Assembly: GCA_019828595.1 (NCBI GenBank)
Contig: JAHQRK010000024.1
Location: 1,100,831-1,164,830, forward strand
Source of the DNA: Aphanomyces cochlioides
Taxonomy: Eukaryota; Oomycota; Saprolegniomycetes; Saprolegniales; Verrucalvaceae
Direction: 5' to 3'
DNA: 64,000 nt
Position numbers and translations under genes: made by a program. How positions within the stretch are numbered: position 1 is the stretch's first letter; each line of letters starts with the position of its first letter. The notes beneath the pieces are model-generated. The model saw only the letters and a list, made by a program, of their open reading frames with translations, did no database searches and was not told the origin of the DNA. Below are positions 1-8,198 of this stretch, piece by piece.

Positions 1-1
1 A

Positions 2-2392
2 AGTTATAATATTAATAATTATGGACCTCATAATAACAATGTAATTCGTCTTGGAGTAACGCCAAAACACGTATTTGCTATTAAAGAAACTAAAATCACT
101 CTAACAGCTCTTAATAATCCAGAAATTGTAAAAATAGAAGGATCGACTGAATTTATACTTCATCACGGACGAGTTAGTTATAATTCAAAACGAATCAAGT
201 TTCTTGACAGTTTTGAAGTCATTTCACATTTATATCACAACAGAGATAAATTACTTATTCCTATTACTCAAAGTAATGTTCCTAAACTACTTAACAATGA
301 GTATCAAAAAGTTGATTCATTATATGAAGAAGACTTTGATGAGAATACATTCAAAGAAATTGGACGTGTTGATGGTACAATGAAATTTGGTCAATCGCCT
401 TTCAATCAAGTAATTAATAAATACACTAAACAATATGAAGAAATAATCAACTTTAATGTTATCTATTTCGATTTTGAAACATTAGTAAATAATGATAACG
501 AGCACGTTGCCTACTGCATATCTTTCAAGATCCTAAAGTATAAATTTAGAAAGCTGTATTCAACAGGCGAAACACAAAACTTTTATGGGTTTGACTGTGC
601 TCAACGATTTCTAGAGTCAATTCCCGAAAAGAGTCATAATTTACTTTGGGCTCACAATGCTGGATTCGATTTGCGTTTTCTAATGAAACACGTAACAAGC
701 TTTTCTCAAAAGAGCAATATGATAGAATGCGGAACTCGACTAAAGCAAGCTCATTGCTTTTATAAAAGCTCTGAACTTGTAGTCAAATGCTCAATGAGTT
801 TTATTAATAGCAAACTTGCAAATCTTCCAAAGATGTTCAAGGATGCAAGCAAAGATCTTAACTTAGAAAAAGAATCATTTCCTCATGACTTCATAAATGA
901 AAACAACTTCAAGTCAATGTGGAAGCTTAGCTATCTCAATGGATTTGAAGACAAAGGAGCTATGATTGCCAACGCAAACAAGATCGGTGCAGTAATTGAA
1001 GACCAAATCGATATCCAGAAGTATGCTATACATTATTGTAATCGCGATGTTGATGTTCTTCACACTTGTTTTGAAGCTTTCAGAATGATGTTTATTAATC
1101 GTTTCAACATTGATGTATATCGATTAATGTCTATGCCATCAATTGCTTATGCAATTCAACATAATCAAGGTTGCTTTGATGGTTGCTATGAACAAAATGG
1201 AATCGTTCTGGGATTTATCAGACAAGCTATTGTTGGAGGGCGAGTTATGACTCGAGATAATAAGAAGTATCACATTAAACATCAATTATCGGATTTTGAT
1301 GCTGTTTCACTATATCCATCAGGACAATCAATATTAAGCGGTTATGTAAAAGGTAAAGCAAAATTCTTTAAGGATACAATTCCGAATAATGCTGATTATT
1401 ACATTGCTCGAGTTAGATTTAACTCTATCGGAAAACATCAAAGTTTTCCACTTTTAAGTATTCAACAAGATGGATCACGTGGTTTTACAAATGATATCAT
1501 AGGACAAACAATGGTTATTGGAAAGCAAGCTCTTGAAGATATTGTACAATTTCAAAATGCTACATATACGGTAATTGAAGGTTGTTATTGGGATGAAGGT
1601 TTTAATCCAAAGATAGTAGAAGCAGTAAAAGAATTATTCAACGAACGACTTAAGTTGAAAAAAGAAGGCAATCCTCTACAAGAAGGAATCAAATTGCTCC
1701 TCAATAGCGCTTACGGAAAGCTAATTCAAAAACCAATTGTAAAAGAGAAGATACTTGTCAAAGGATCTGACGAGATTAAAGAGCGAACAAAACGAAAGAT
1801 TCATAAAATGATTTCAAGAACGCCAATTACTGATGATTTGGCATTATTTGAAGAACACAAATATCTCTATGAACATTATTCACCAGCTCATCTTGGAGTT
1901 CAGATACTCGATTCTTCAAAACATATTATGAATGAAGTTATGTGTCTTGCAGAAGATATTAAAGCTAACATTTGGTATCAGGATACAGATTCGATGATGA
2001 TTGATCGTGATGGGGTTCCAAAATTGGCAATCGCTTTTAAAGAAAAATATGGAAGAGAACTAATTGGAAAGCAAATGGGGCAATTTCATACAGATTTTAG
2101 TCTTGAAGGTTCAAAAGGAGAGGTTTATGCTAAGGAGTCAATCTTCTTAGGAAAAAAAAGCTATGTGAATGTGCTATCTTGCGATGGTAATGATGTTGAG
2201 GGACATCATATTCGTATGAAGGGTATTCCTGGAAAGCTTCTTAAAGAAAATCCTCTCGAAAAGTATATGAAGATGTATAATGGTGAATCAATGGAATTTG
2301 ATCTAAGCGAATGTTGTTCAATCGACATTAACACTAAGACACAAAAGGTAAGCAAGAGATTGAAGTTTACAAGAAAAGTTTCATTTGCTTAG
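2..2392 (+). CDS. Protein-primed family B DNA polymerase (5'-truncated by window edge)
   Basis: The frame is open from base 2, so the first visible ATG at 380 is probably not the start and the N-terminal part (terminal-protein-like region in Polintons) lies upstream. All exonuclease and polymerase signatures are visible: Exo I DFET near nt 470, Exo II HNAGFD near 655, Exo III YCNRDVD near 1040, motif A DFDAVSLYPS at about 1289-1320, motif B NSAYGK at 1702-1720 and motif C DTDS at 1982-1993, followed by a KGIPG segment near 2220. The enzyme would replicate the linear element using a protein primer. The visible 796 residues are a large part of the usual Polinton polymerase length. No internal stop; catalytic residues all present, so it reads as functional. 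Confidence 0.96.
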   Translation, partial: SYNINNYGPHNNNVIRLGVTPKHVFAIKETKITLTALNNPEIVKIEGSTEFILHHGRVSYNSKRIKFLDSFEVISHLYHNRDKLLIPITQSNVPKLLNNEYQKVDSLYEEDFDENTFKEIGRVDGTMKFGQSPFNQVINKYTKQYEEIINFNVIYFDFETLVNNDNEHVAYCISFKILKYKFRKLYSTGETQNFYGFDCAQRFLESIPEKSHNLLWAHNAGFDLRFLMKHVTSFSQKSNMIECGTRLKQAHCFYKSSELVVKCSMSFINSKLANLPKMFKDASKDLNLEKESFPHDFINENNFKSMWKLSYLNGFEDKGAMIANANKIGAVIEDQIDIQKYAIHYCNRDVDVLHTCFEAFRMMFINRFNIDVYRLMSMPSIAYAIQHNQGCFDGCYEQNGIVLGFIRQAIVGGRVMTRDNKKYHIKHQLSDFDAVSLYPSGQSILSGYVKGKAKFFKDTIPNNADYYIARVRFNSIGKHQSFPLLSIQQDGSRGFTNDIIGQTMVIGKQALEDIVQFQNATYTVIEGCYWDEGFNPKIVEAVKELFNERLKLKKEGNPLQEGIKLLLNSAYGKLIQKPIVKEKILVKGSDEIKERTKRKIHKMISRTPITDDLALFEEHKYLYEHYSPAHLGVQILDSSKHIMNEVMCLAEDIKANIWYQDTDSMMIDRDGVPKLAIAFKEKYGRELIGKQMGQFHTDFSLEGSKGEVYAKESIFLGKKSYVNVLSCDGNDVEGHHIRMKGIPGKLLKENPLEKYMKMYNGESMEFDLSECCSIDINTKTQKVSKRLKFTRKVSFA

Positions 2393-2401
2393 ATATATAA
2401 T

Positions 2402-3490
2402 ATGTCTGCACTTCTTAAAAAATTATACTATGATCCAAAGATTGGATTCATTAGCGCAACAGCATTGTATAAAAAAGCAAAAGAACTTAATAATTCTATT
2501 ACTCTAAAACAAGTTCGCGATTGGTATAAGAAACAAACTGATATTCAACAGCATTCAGCTCAAAACAAGAAATTTCCTGAGTTCAAAATTGCAAGCAACA
2601 ATCCAAACTCATGGCAAATGGATTTAGCTTTTTGGCAAAAACAGCCAATATTTATCGCAATCAATATTAACAGTCGAATCGGCTTCGCCAAATTGTTGAA
2701 AAACAAAACTGCGCCTGTAGTTAGAAAAGCAATAGAAGAATTTCTTTCTCGAAACAAAACACATTCGTTTACATCAGATAATGGAAATGAGTTTATGAAT
2801 GAAAAAGTTCAAGAACTGTTAACAAAAGAACATATCAGTCATTACGCTGGAGAGTCTGGGGATCATACAATTCTAGGCAAGGTAGATCGATTCATTAGAA
2901 CGTTAAAATCAAGACTAACCAAAATGTTCGAGACAGGAATCTTTAAAAAGCTAACTCAAAAGCATCTAAACGATGCAATTTCAAATTACAATGACACGGA
3001 ACATTCATCCATTCATGCAACGCCAAATGAGATGAAAGGAAAAGTCATATTTTCCGAAAATGATCATAACCAAAATGTAGCAAAGCAAGTCTTAGAAAGC
3101 ATCCCAATTGGCTCAAAAGTACGTTACAAATTGAAACCAAAAAATCCATTTCAAAAAGAAGGTGCTAAATATTCAAAATCCGTTTATGAATTTATTGGAT
3201 TAGATGGACTAAAGATGCATTTACGATCAAAAAATAATCACGTCGTATATAAACCAGTTAATGATATAAAAATAGTAGAAGCTCAAACTACTTACGCTGA
3301 TGGAAGAGCAAATGACATTTATGAAGCTGAGAAAATTTTAAGTCACAAGAAACTAAAAAATGGTCCATACAAATATCTGGTTAAATGGGCTGATGGAAGT
3401 GAATCTTTTGAGCCTCAGAAGAATCTAAGAATATTTAATAAAAATCAAATGAGTCAATTAGAAAAAAATTATTTTGCACAGGTAATATAA
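2402..3490 (+). CDS. RVE-family integrase with C-terminal chromodomain
   Basis: A 362-residue DDE-type integrase that would insert the element into host DNA. The RNase H-like core has D74 (WQMDLAF), D126 (TSDNGNEF) and, exactly 35 residues on, the third acidic position in GKVDRF. That position is Asp (codon 2885-2887) instead of the Glu normal for this family. A chromodomain (about residues 304-350, with YKYLVKWADGS) closes the protein, as in Polinton and chromoviral integrases, and would tether integration to modified histones. The start is 10 bp after the polymerase stop and directly behind a TATATAA at 2393-2400. Family assignment is firm; catalytic competence is uncertain because of the Asp. 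Confidence 0.94.
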   Translation: MSALLKKLYYDPKIGFISATALYKKAKELNNSITLKQVRDWYKKQTDIQQHSAQNKKFPEFKIASNNPNSWQMDLAFWQKQPIFIAININSRIGFAKLLKNKTAPVVRKAIEEFLSRNKTHSFTSDNGNEFMNEKVQELLTKEHISHYAGESGDHTILGKVDRFIRTLKSRLTKMFETGIFKKLTQKHLNDAISNYNDTEHSSIHATPNEMKGKVIFSENDHNQNVAKQVLESIPIGSKVRYKLKPKNPFQKEGAKYSKSVYEFIGLDGLKMHLRSKNNHVVYKPVNDIKIVEAQTTYADGRANDIYEAEKILSHKKLKNGPYKYLVKWADGSESFEPQKNLRIFNKNQMSQLEKNYFAQVI

Positions 3491-3528
3491 ACTACCAAAT
3501 ATATATACGTTAATTAATTCGTAGTAAA

Positions 3529-4863
3529 ATGTATCCGAGCTATAAGGATCTCGCTGATAAAAAAGCAAAATTACAAGAATATTATGATCAAATAAAACTT
3601 GATAAAAAGATCGATGCTATTAAACAAAAGGCATATGAAACTGCTATTTGGAGTAGTGATGTTGCATCAAATGTAATTCTACCAAAACCTCAAACGACTT
3701 CAAATGTTGGCAGAACCATTGAAATTCAAACAGAAACATCAAACCCAAGAACCATTGAAGTTCAAACCGAATCAAACGGTAGAACTATACAAACTCAAAC
3801 TAAACGAAATACGAAAGCCAGATCTGCTCAAACCGAGCCAATGGGTATTACAACTGGAACTCAATATGAAAGTAATCCAAGATACGAACCCAGAATTAAA
3901 ACAAAGGATCAAATCAAATTAGAAAATTCACCTCCTATTAAAACGGGAAATCCCTACGAACTGTTATCAAATAGCGATGATGAAGAGGAATCAAAACCAA
4001 TGTTTCCCGTAGAGGATAACAAAAAAACTCCAAGAGAACAAATTATAAAACTTTATAAGGACAATTGGAACTTCTTTAAAACAAGAAAGATTTCTCCGAT
4101 ATTACTAAATGGTGATGAAGATAAGAGTGTATACTTGGGAAGGTCGGGAAGACTATTTACCATACGGAGTGATCATGAAAATAAGAATAAACGTATAATT
4201 GATTACGATTGGATTGCTACAAAAGAAAAAATTGACAAAATTATTGATGAAAATAGACGTGTGAATGGCATCCGACAAGGCGTTACTCAAATGTCAATTA
4301 AAAGCGAACCTGATATCAAAATGGAAGGTCAAGGCTTTAAATTAATCACTCGTAAAAAACTCATTGGACGAGGCTTAATCGGCGCAGGAGTTTCTCATTT
4401 GCATAATTTTGAAAAAGATTATCTATATAGGCCTCTTGGAGCTAAATTTGTTAATTTGAAAGCTCTTGGACAAGGATATTTATCACTACGTCATCCATCA
4501 GGTAATTCATGCTTTAAAAGATTGAAAATGTCAGATAAATTACTTCAAATCATCAAAATCTTGTTATTTGATGGAGTTATTGATTATAGTCTTTACAATC
4601 AGCTTGATAACAAAGATAAAATTGCGTTTTACGATACTCTAAAAGTTTGTAAATTGTTAAATTCCTTTAAAGAAACTATTAGCGATCCTAGAGAAGGTAG
4701 TGATAAATATGTTGCTGAATTCAATAAGCTCATTGGTGAAATCAAGATCGGTAATGATAATCCTTTGATCAAATCGGAACTAAAGAAGATGTCGATTCAT
4801 TTATTTCAAAATGGAATTTTAAGCGATAAACAATTCAATGATATTTTGATGATGACAATATAG
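3529..4863 (+). CDS. Unrecognised Polinton protein with six evenly spaced Q-T motifs
   Basis: A 444-residue protein I cannot assign to a named family; its place between integrase and pVI-like gene is typical of lineage-specific Polinton proteins. The N-terminal third is hydrophilic and low in order: residues 50-115 hold Q-T (last one Q-Y) motifs at residues 55, 67, 79, 90, 101 and 112, with RTIEIQTE, RTIEVQTE and RTIQTQTK as clear near-repeats. This resembles arrays bound by the dynein light chain LC8. An acidic stretch (SDDEEE) follows near residue 155. The C-terminal third (from about residue 270) is more ordered, with a glycine-rich RKKLIGRGLIGAG segment and helices. The start has a TATATA box about 25 bp upstream. 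Confidence 0.85.
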   Translation: MYPSYKDLADKKAKLQEYYDQIKLDKKIDAIKQKAYETAIWSSDVASNVILPKPQTTSNVGRTIEIQTETSNPRTIEVQTESNGRTIQTQTKRNTKARSAQTEPMGITTGTQYESNPRYEPRIKTKDQIKLENSPPIKTGNPYELLSNSDDEEESKPMFPVEDNKKTPREQIIKLYKDNWNFFKTRKISPILLNGDEDKSVYLGRSGRLFTIRSDHENKNKRIIDYDWIATKEKIDKIIDENRRVNGIRQGVTQMSIKSEPDIKMEGQGFKLITRKKLIGRGLIGAGVSHLHNFEKDYLYRPLGAKFVNLKALGQGYLSLRHPSGNSCFKRLKMSDKLLQIIKILLFDGVIDYSLYNQLDNKDKIAFYDTLKVCKLLNSFKETISDPREGSDKYVAEFNKLIGEIKIGNDNPLIKSELKKMSIHLFQNGILSDKQFNDILMMTI

Positions 4864-4868
4864 AAGCT

Positions 4869-5075
4869 ATGAAAACGATTAATGTTAAACATCCATTTTT
4901 AAAAAAATATAATAAAAAGGCCAAAGAAAATGAAGATAGACTAATTGAAACGATGGAAAACTTAATCATTGATAATACAGAACCAAAATCAAGTTTTCAA
5001 AGATATGGACCATCTATTGATGAATATAAAAGAAAAAAGAAATTAGAGCAAAAAGCAAAGACATTTGCTCTTTAA
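4869..5075 (+). CDS. Small lysine-rich hypothetical protein
   Basis: A 68-residue frame begins 5 bp after the stop of the preceding gene and has the same A+T-rich codon use. It is rich in Lys and Glu, predicted mostly helical, with no recognisable motif. The tight spacing suggests co-transcription with the Q-T-motif gene. Function unknown; it could be a small virion or DNA-binding component. Confidence 0.6.
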   Translation: MKTINVKHPFLKKYNKKAKENEDRLIETMENLIIDNTEPKSSFQRYGPSIDEYKRKKKLEQKAKTFAL

Positions 5076-5146
5076 GATGATTTAATTGTATATTTTTATT
5101 TTTTATGTAATTCATAAAATATAGACTTCGTTTAAATCAACGAAAT
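5076..5146 (+). promoter_or_regulatory. Probable promoter of the pVI-like gene
   Basis: Intergenic A+T-rich spacer with a TATA-like AAAATATAG about 25-30 bp before the ATG at 5147. It matches the pattern seen before most genes of this element. Confidence 0.4.
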
Positions 5147-5650
5147 ATGAAAGGAACTACTACAGGAGGTTATAAAGTAGTTCACGTATCATCATCTCTT
5201 TCAAAGAAAAAACTTTCTAAAGCATCCAAAGGTGGTACAGTTGTATTTAGCGCTGATGATTTAAAAGGAAGTAAGCCAATGCTTGTGCATCCAGCTAATT
5301 ATAGCAAAATAGTTCAAGCTCAAAAAGCTAATAAAGGAGCTCGTTTGGATTTTACTGAAGGGGAAATTCATCACGATTTAAGCCATCACCAAGGCGGCTC
5401 ACTATGGAGTTGGATTTCTGACACGGCATTGCCGTGGTTAAAGCAAAATGTTTGGCCTGTCGTAAAACCTATCGTTTCTACTGCTTTAGATGGCGTAACA
5501 GTCGCGAACCCTGAATTAGCTGGGATTAGAAGTGGGATAAAAACAATTACAGGAGTTGGTTTAACAAAACCAACTAAAGGCTCTCAAGCTGCTAAAGACC
5601 GTATGGCTGCCGTTCGTGCGAAGAAACGCGGTGGCTCTTTTAAGTTATAG
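5147..5650 (+). CDS. Basic pVI-like minor virion protein
   Basis: A 167-residue protein: a basic N-terminal region (SSLSKKKLSK), a GG-containing stretch HHQGGS near residue 82, then a tryptophan-rich amphipathic segment (SLWSWISDTALPWLKQ, about residues 85-100) and a basic C-terminus with AAKDRMAAVRAKKRGGS. This layout (lytic amphipathic helix after a Gly-Gly, basic tail) resembles adenovirus protein VI and its counterparts in Polintons and other double-jelly-roll viruses, which link capsid to genome and breach membranes after protease release. Homology is inferred from layout and location, not from a strong sequence motif. Preceded by a TATA-like motif. Confidence 0.6.
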   Translation: MKGTTTGGYKVVHVSSSLSKKKLSKASKGGTVVFSADDLKGSKPMLVHPANYSKIVQAQKANKGARLDFTEGEIHHDLSHHQGGSLWSWISDTALPWLKQNVWPVVKPIVSTALDGVTVANPELAGIRSGIKTITGVGLTKPTKGSQAAKDRMAAVRAKKRGGSFKL

Positions 5651-5720
5651 GGTATAAAAATACCATTTTATGTTTGATCATGAGCTTTGAAGTTCTTATA
5701 TATAGCCTATACCATATACT
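5651..5720 (+). promoter_or_regulatory. TATA-containing spacer before the GIY-YIG gene
   Basis: A TATATATAG motif at about 5699-5706 lies 15-20 bp before the ATG at 5721, the same arrangement as upstream of other genes in this element. Confidence 0.4.
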
Positions 5721-6230
5721 ATGACTGAGTTGAAAAGAGGAATCATCTATAAAATCGTTCATTGTCAGTCTGATATATGTTATGTGGGAATGACGATGAA
5801 CACTTTGGCAAAGCGTTGGCAAGACCTTAAAAGTCATTGTTATAGTGATAGCGATGTTTCCGCTAGATGTTCTATCTATCCTCATATGCGACAATATGGA
5901 GCTGAAAACTTTAAAATTATGACGATTAAAGAATATAAAGTTGTTGATAAGCAGCATTTGAAGGTATATGAGACGCTTTGGATTAATAAACTAAAATTTC
6001 TGAAAGAAAAAAGGCATATCGCGAAAATAACAAAGACGCAATCAAAACTAAAAAGTCAGAAGAAATTTATTGCGGATGTGGAATTAAACACACGAGAGGA
6101 CATACTTCCAGACATCAACAAAGCGCAGTTCATACAAATTGGGTTAAAACTGGTGAAATCAAAGTTAACAACAATATTTCATGTGAATGCGGTGGTAGAT
6201 ACACAAAATCTCATAGAATCACACATATGA
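5721..6230 (+). CDS. GIY-YIG endonuclease, frame broken after the nuclease domain
   Basis: Residues 1-90 form a GIY-YIG nuclease: IYKI opens the domain, CYVGMT supplies the YIG-like motif, an Arg follows in AKRW, then IYPHMRQYGAENF and the conserved metal-binding Glu in YETLWI. Such enzymes nick DNA as homing or repair nucleases and are common in viruses and Polintons. After residue 95 the sequence in this frame stops resembling the family. The minus-one frame from the A6 tract at 6007-6012 instead continues with KKAYREN, typical of GIY-YIG proteins, and two zinc fingers to a stop at 6266-6268. Either a 1-nt loss in the A tract truncated the protein or ribosomes/polymerase slip there. The 3' part of the listed frame is then a read-out of the wrong frame. 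Confidence 0.85.
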   Translation: MTELKRGIIYKIVHCQSDICYVGMTMNTLAKRWQDLKSHCYSDSDVSARCSIYPHMRQYGAENFKIMTIKEYKVVDKQHLKVYETLWINKLKFLKEKRHIAKITKTQSKLKSQKKFIADVELNTREDILPDINKAQFIQIGLKLVKSKLTTIFHVNAVVDTQNLIESHI

Positions 6231-6268
6231 AAACAAAAAGACATCAAAATTTCGTAAATAATCAGTAG
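6011..6268 (+). other. Frameshifted zinc-finger tail of the GIY-YIG gene
   Basis: In the minus-one frame relative to the nuclease, 85 codons run from the A6 tract to TAG at 6266. They encode two similar fingers, one starting YCGCG and ending with two His (HTSRHQQSAVH) and one starting SCECGG and ending HMKTKRH. Both fingers resemble the finger in the next gene at 6297, which supports this being real coding sequence and not chance. It probably recognises DNA or RNA for the attached nuclease. Confidence 0.75.
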
Positions 6269-6296
6269 TAAAAAAAATACATCTATATAGAATACA

Positions 6297-6494
6297 ATGC
6301 TTATCGATTTAACATTAATAAAAAAGACTCAAGAAATGATTGATGCTCAAGTTAAACGAAATCTGAATCCATACAAAAGAAACCGATACATTTGCGAATG
6401 TGGTGAATCAGTAAATGTCAGATATCGTTTTAGTCATCAAAGATCATATGGACATAAAAAAGCAATGATTGATATCGAAAGAGATGAAATTTAG
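6297..6494 (+). CDS. Single zinc-finger protein
   Basis: A 65-residue basic protein with one CxCG...H...H finger: YICECGES followed about 15 residues on by SHQRSYGHKK. The finger matches those in the frameshifted tail of the upstream GIY-YIG gene, pointing to duplication of a finger module. A TCTATATAG element lies 10-15 bp before the ATG. It converges on the minor capsid gene, whose stop is 8 bp away. Likely DNA-binding; target unknown. Confidence 0.7.
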   Translation: MLIDLTLIKKTQEMIDAQVKRNLNPYKRNRYICECGESVNVRYRFSHQRSYGHKKAMIDIERDEI

Positions 6495-6501
6495 CTTTTA
6501 T

Positions 6502-7359
6502 CTAATTTTTTTTCGGTCTAATAATCAACTGAATTAAAATTTGACTATCTTCAAACTTGACAATATTATAATTCTGATCGCAAATTATCACTTCTATGTA
6601 TGGTCTTGAGCCATCAGAAATTTCTACCCAAGAATACTCAGGATATCTTACATCTATTAAATCCCCAATAGTGGTGTTTTGTGATGTAAAAGTCGTTAAA
6701 ACATCAGGAACAGAAGTGTACGGATTATTAACTAAATTACAACGAACTAAAAAGCTTGAAACAGGGTTTACTTGTGGAGTAAAACTACTTAAAAACGATT
6801 GAGCAGTCGTTTGACGAGAGGGAGGAAATGTTGCAACTTGATAGCCAACTATTAAATTAAATCCACTTGGAATGATAATTTGCGGAGCATAGCCACCTGT
6901 TGGTACGCCTGTTGAATATAACCCACTGGCTGGTAGCGACCAGCCTGTTGGTAAACTTAAAGGAGTAGGTAATAAATCAATTTGGCAACCATAATATGTA
7001 GAATTTTCTGAAATATTAAAATATATCACATTGTTTCCATTAGAATCAATCAGATATGCACCAGCCGCGATAAGTTTAGAAGCTACATAATTTTGAATAT
7101 CAGCATAACTGTAATAACCATTAGGTAAAGTGATAGATATGGTCGATGTAGTAGCGCCATATGGTACAATAATTTGAAATGTATTATTTCCGTACAAGGT
7201 TGAATTAATATTGAATTGAGAATTATACAATTGAATCCCAGCAACAGCAATTTCCATATTGCTAAAATTGACTGCACTATTCCCAAATGTATATCTTAGC
7301 GTATTATTATAGCCATTATTCACAATATGAGTTGAATTAAGAACAATAAGTGAGCTCAT
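6502..7359 (-). CDS. Minor capsid (penton-like) jelly-roll protein
   Basis: A 285-residue protein that opens with the Polinton penton pattern: SSLIVLNSTHIVNNGYNNTL, then NMEIAVAGIQLYNSQFNI, a beta-rich segment with TISITLPNGYYSYADI, and ends with YIEVIICDQNYNIVKFED...LIQLIIRPKK. This combination of ordered beta strands and its position beside ATPase and major capsid gene fits the single-jelly-roll protein that occupies capsid vertices. Minus-strand, probably expressed with the ATPase gene 79 bp upstream. No defects visible. Confidence 0.85.
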   Translation of the reverse strand: MSSLIVLNSTHIVNNGYNNTLRYTFGNSAVNFSNMEIAVAGIQLYNSQFNINSTLYGNNTFQIIVPYGATTSTISITLPNGYYSYADIQNYVASKLIAAGAYLIDSNGNNVIYFNISENSTYYGCQIDLLPTPLSLPTGWSLPASGLYSTGVPTGGYAPQIIIPSGFNLIVGYQVATFPPSRQTTAQSFLSSFTPQVNPVSSFLVRCNLVNNPYTSVPDVLTTFTSQNTTIGDLIDVRYPEYSWVEISDGSRPYIEVIICDQNYNIVKFEDSQILIQLIIRPKKN

Positions 7360-7438
7360 TTTTTCTTATGTTATTTTATATCATTTATTTATTATTTGAT
7401 TGAAATAATTGTCTCTCTAATTGCTGAAAGCAAGCTCA

Positions 7439-8122
7439 TCAAAGTGTATTCAAATCAATTTTTTTCCCAAAATTATACCTCAATTCTTGATTAACAGAAT
7501 CAACAAACAGAGCTTGACCTTTGCTTGCAGTAGCTTTATTGTATGCTTTGATCATTTTGTCTTCATTAACTTCAGGAATGTTAAAATCCTTACAAACCAT
7601 TTGAAGATCTCTTTTGCTATTTGCTTTTAAAATAAATACATATTCGCTATTCAATCTAATGGTTTTATTAGTATCGAAATATGAATGAGCTAAAAATATT
7701 GTGCTTAACAATTTGTGTCTTCCACGGGTGTAATAATGCGTAAATATATTTTTTTGAAGCATTTTGTCATTTGAATAATCATCGATAATAACTAATTGTA
7801 ATGAGCCATTATTTGGAATATCGTCAACAGAAGGAAGTGGTTCGTTTGGGTCATAAATCGTAATGAAGTCTTTTAATTTATCTTTTAAGTAATTATACAG
7901 ACTTTGCTCAGGATTGCGAGCAATAATATGCAAATGGCTGTAAATATGAGGAGAGTGCTTGAGAATATGAAAAATTAGATTCGTCTTACCAGAATAGCTG
8001 GGTCCCAGCACGATAGCTCTGAAAAGGTTCTGAATTTTAAGATCTTTGTTTATACCATGAGACTTACTTTTATAAGCCTTAGGCAATTTTCCTCCCCAAT
8101 CAACTATCTCATTGGAACTCAT
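7439..8122 (-). CDS. FtsK/HerA-type (A32-like) genome packaging ATPase
   Basis: A 227-residue P-loop ATPase. Walker A is GPSYSGKTN near residue 38; Walker B is LVIIDDY near residue 107, with the paired acidic residues; a polar sensor stretch (TIFLAHSYFD) follows. The length and arrangement match Polinton and virophage packaging ATPases, which pump the genome into the preformed capsid. It is transcribed divergently from the fibre gene across a 76-bp TATA-rich spacer. Intact. Confidence 0.93.
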   Translation of the reverse strand: MSSNEIVDWGGKLPKAYKSKSHGINKDLKIQNLFRAIVLGPSYSGKTNLIFHILKHSPHIYSHLHIIARNPEQSLYNYLKDKLKDFITIYDPNEPLPSVDDIPNNGSLQLVIIDDYSNDKMLQKNIFTHYYTRGRHKLLSTIFLAHSYFDTNKTIRLNSEYVFILKANSKRDLQMVCKDFNIPEVNEDKMIKAYNKATASKGQALFVDSVNQELRYNFGKKIDLNTL

Positions 8123-8198
8123 TTATTAGAAAGCTAATATTATATATATTTTAGAATATATACTTATTTGACTTCAACCCTATTAAAAATCTAATAAT
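8123..8198. promoter_or_regulatory. Bidirectional promoter between ATPase and fibre genes
   Basis: This 76-bp spacer separates two divergent starts and holds TATATATA (about 8140-8148) and AATATATAC (about 8155-8163), placing a TATA-like element 20-45 bp from each ATG. Confidence 0.5.

Noticed and set aside
2402..3490. LTR retrotransposon integrase
   Set aside because: No reverse transcriptase, protease or LTR nearby; the neighbours are PolB and capsid genes, so it belongs to the Polinton.
5640..5957. Minus-strand 105-codon frame
   Set aside because: Antisense to the GIY-YIG domain, no motif.
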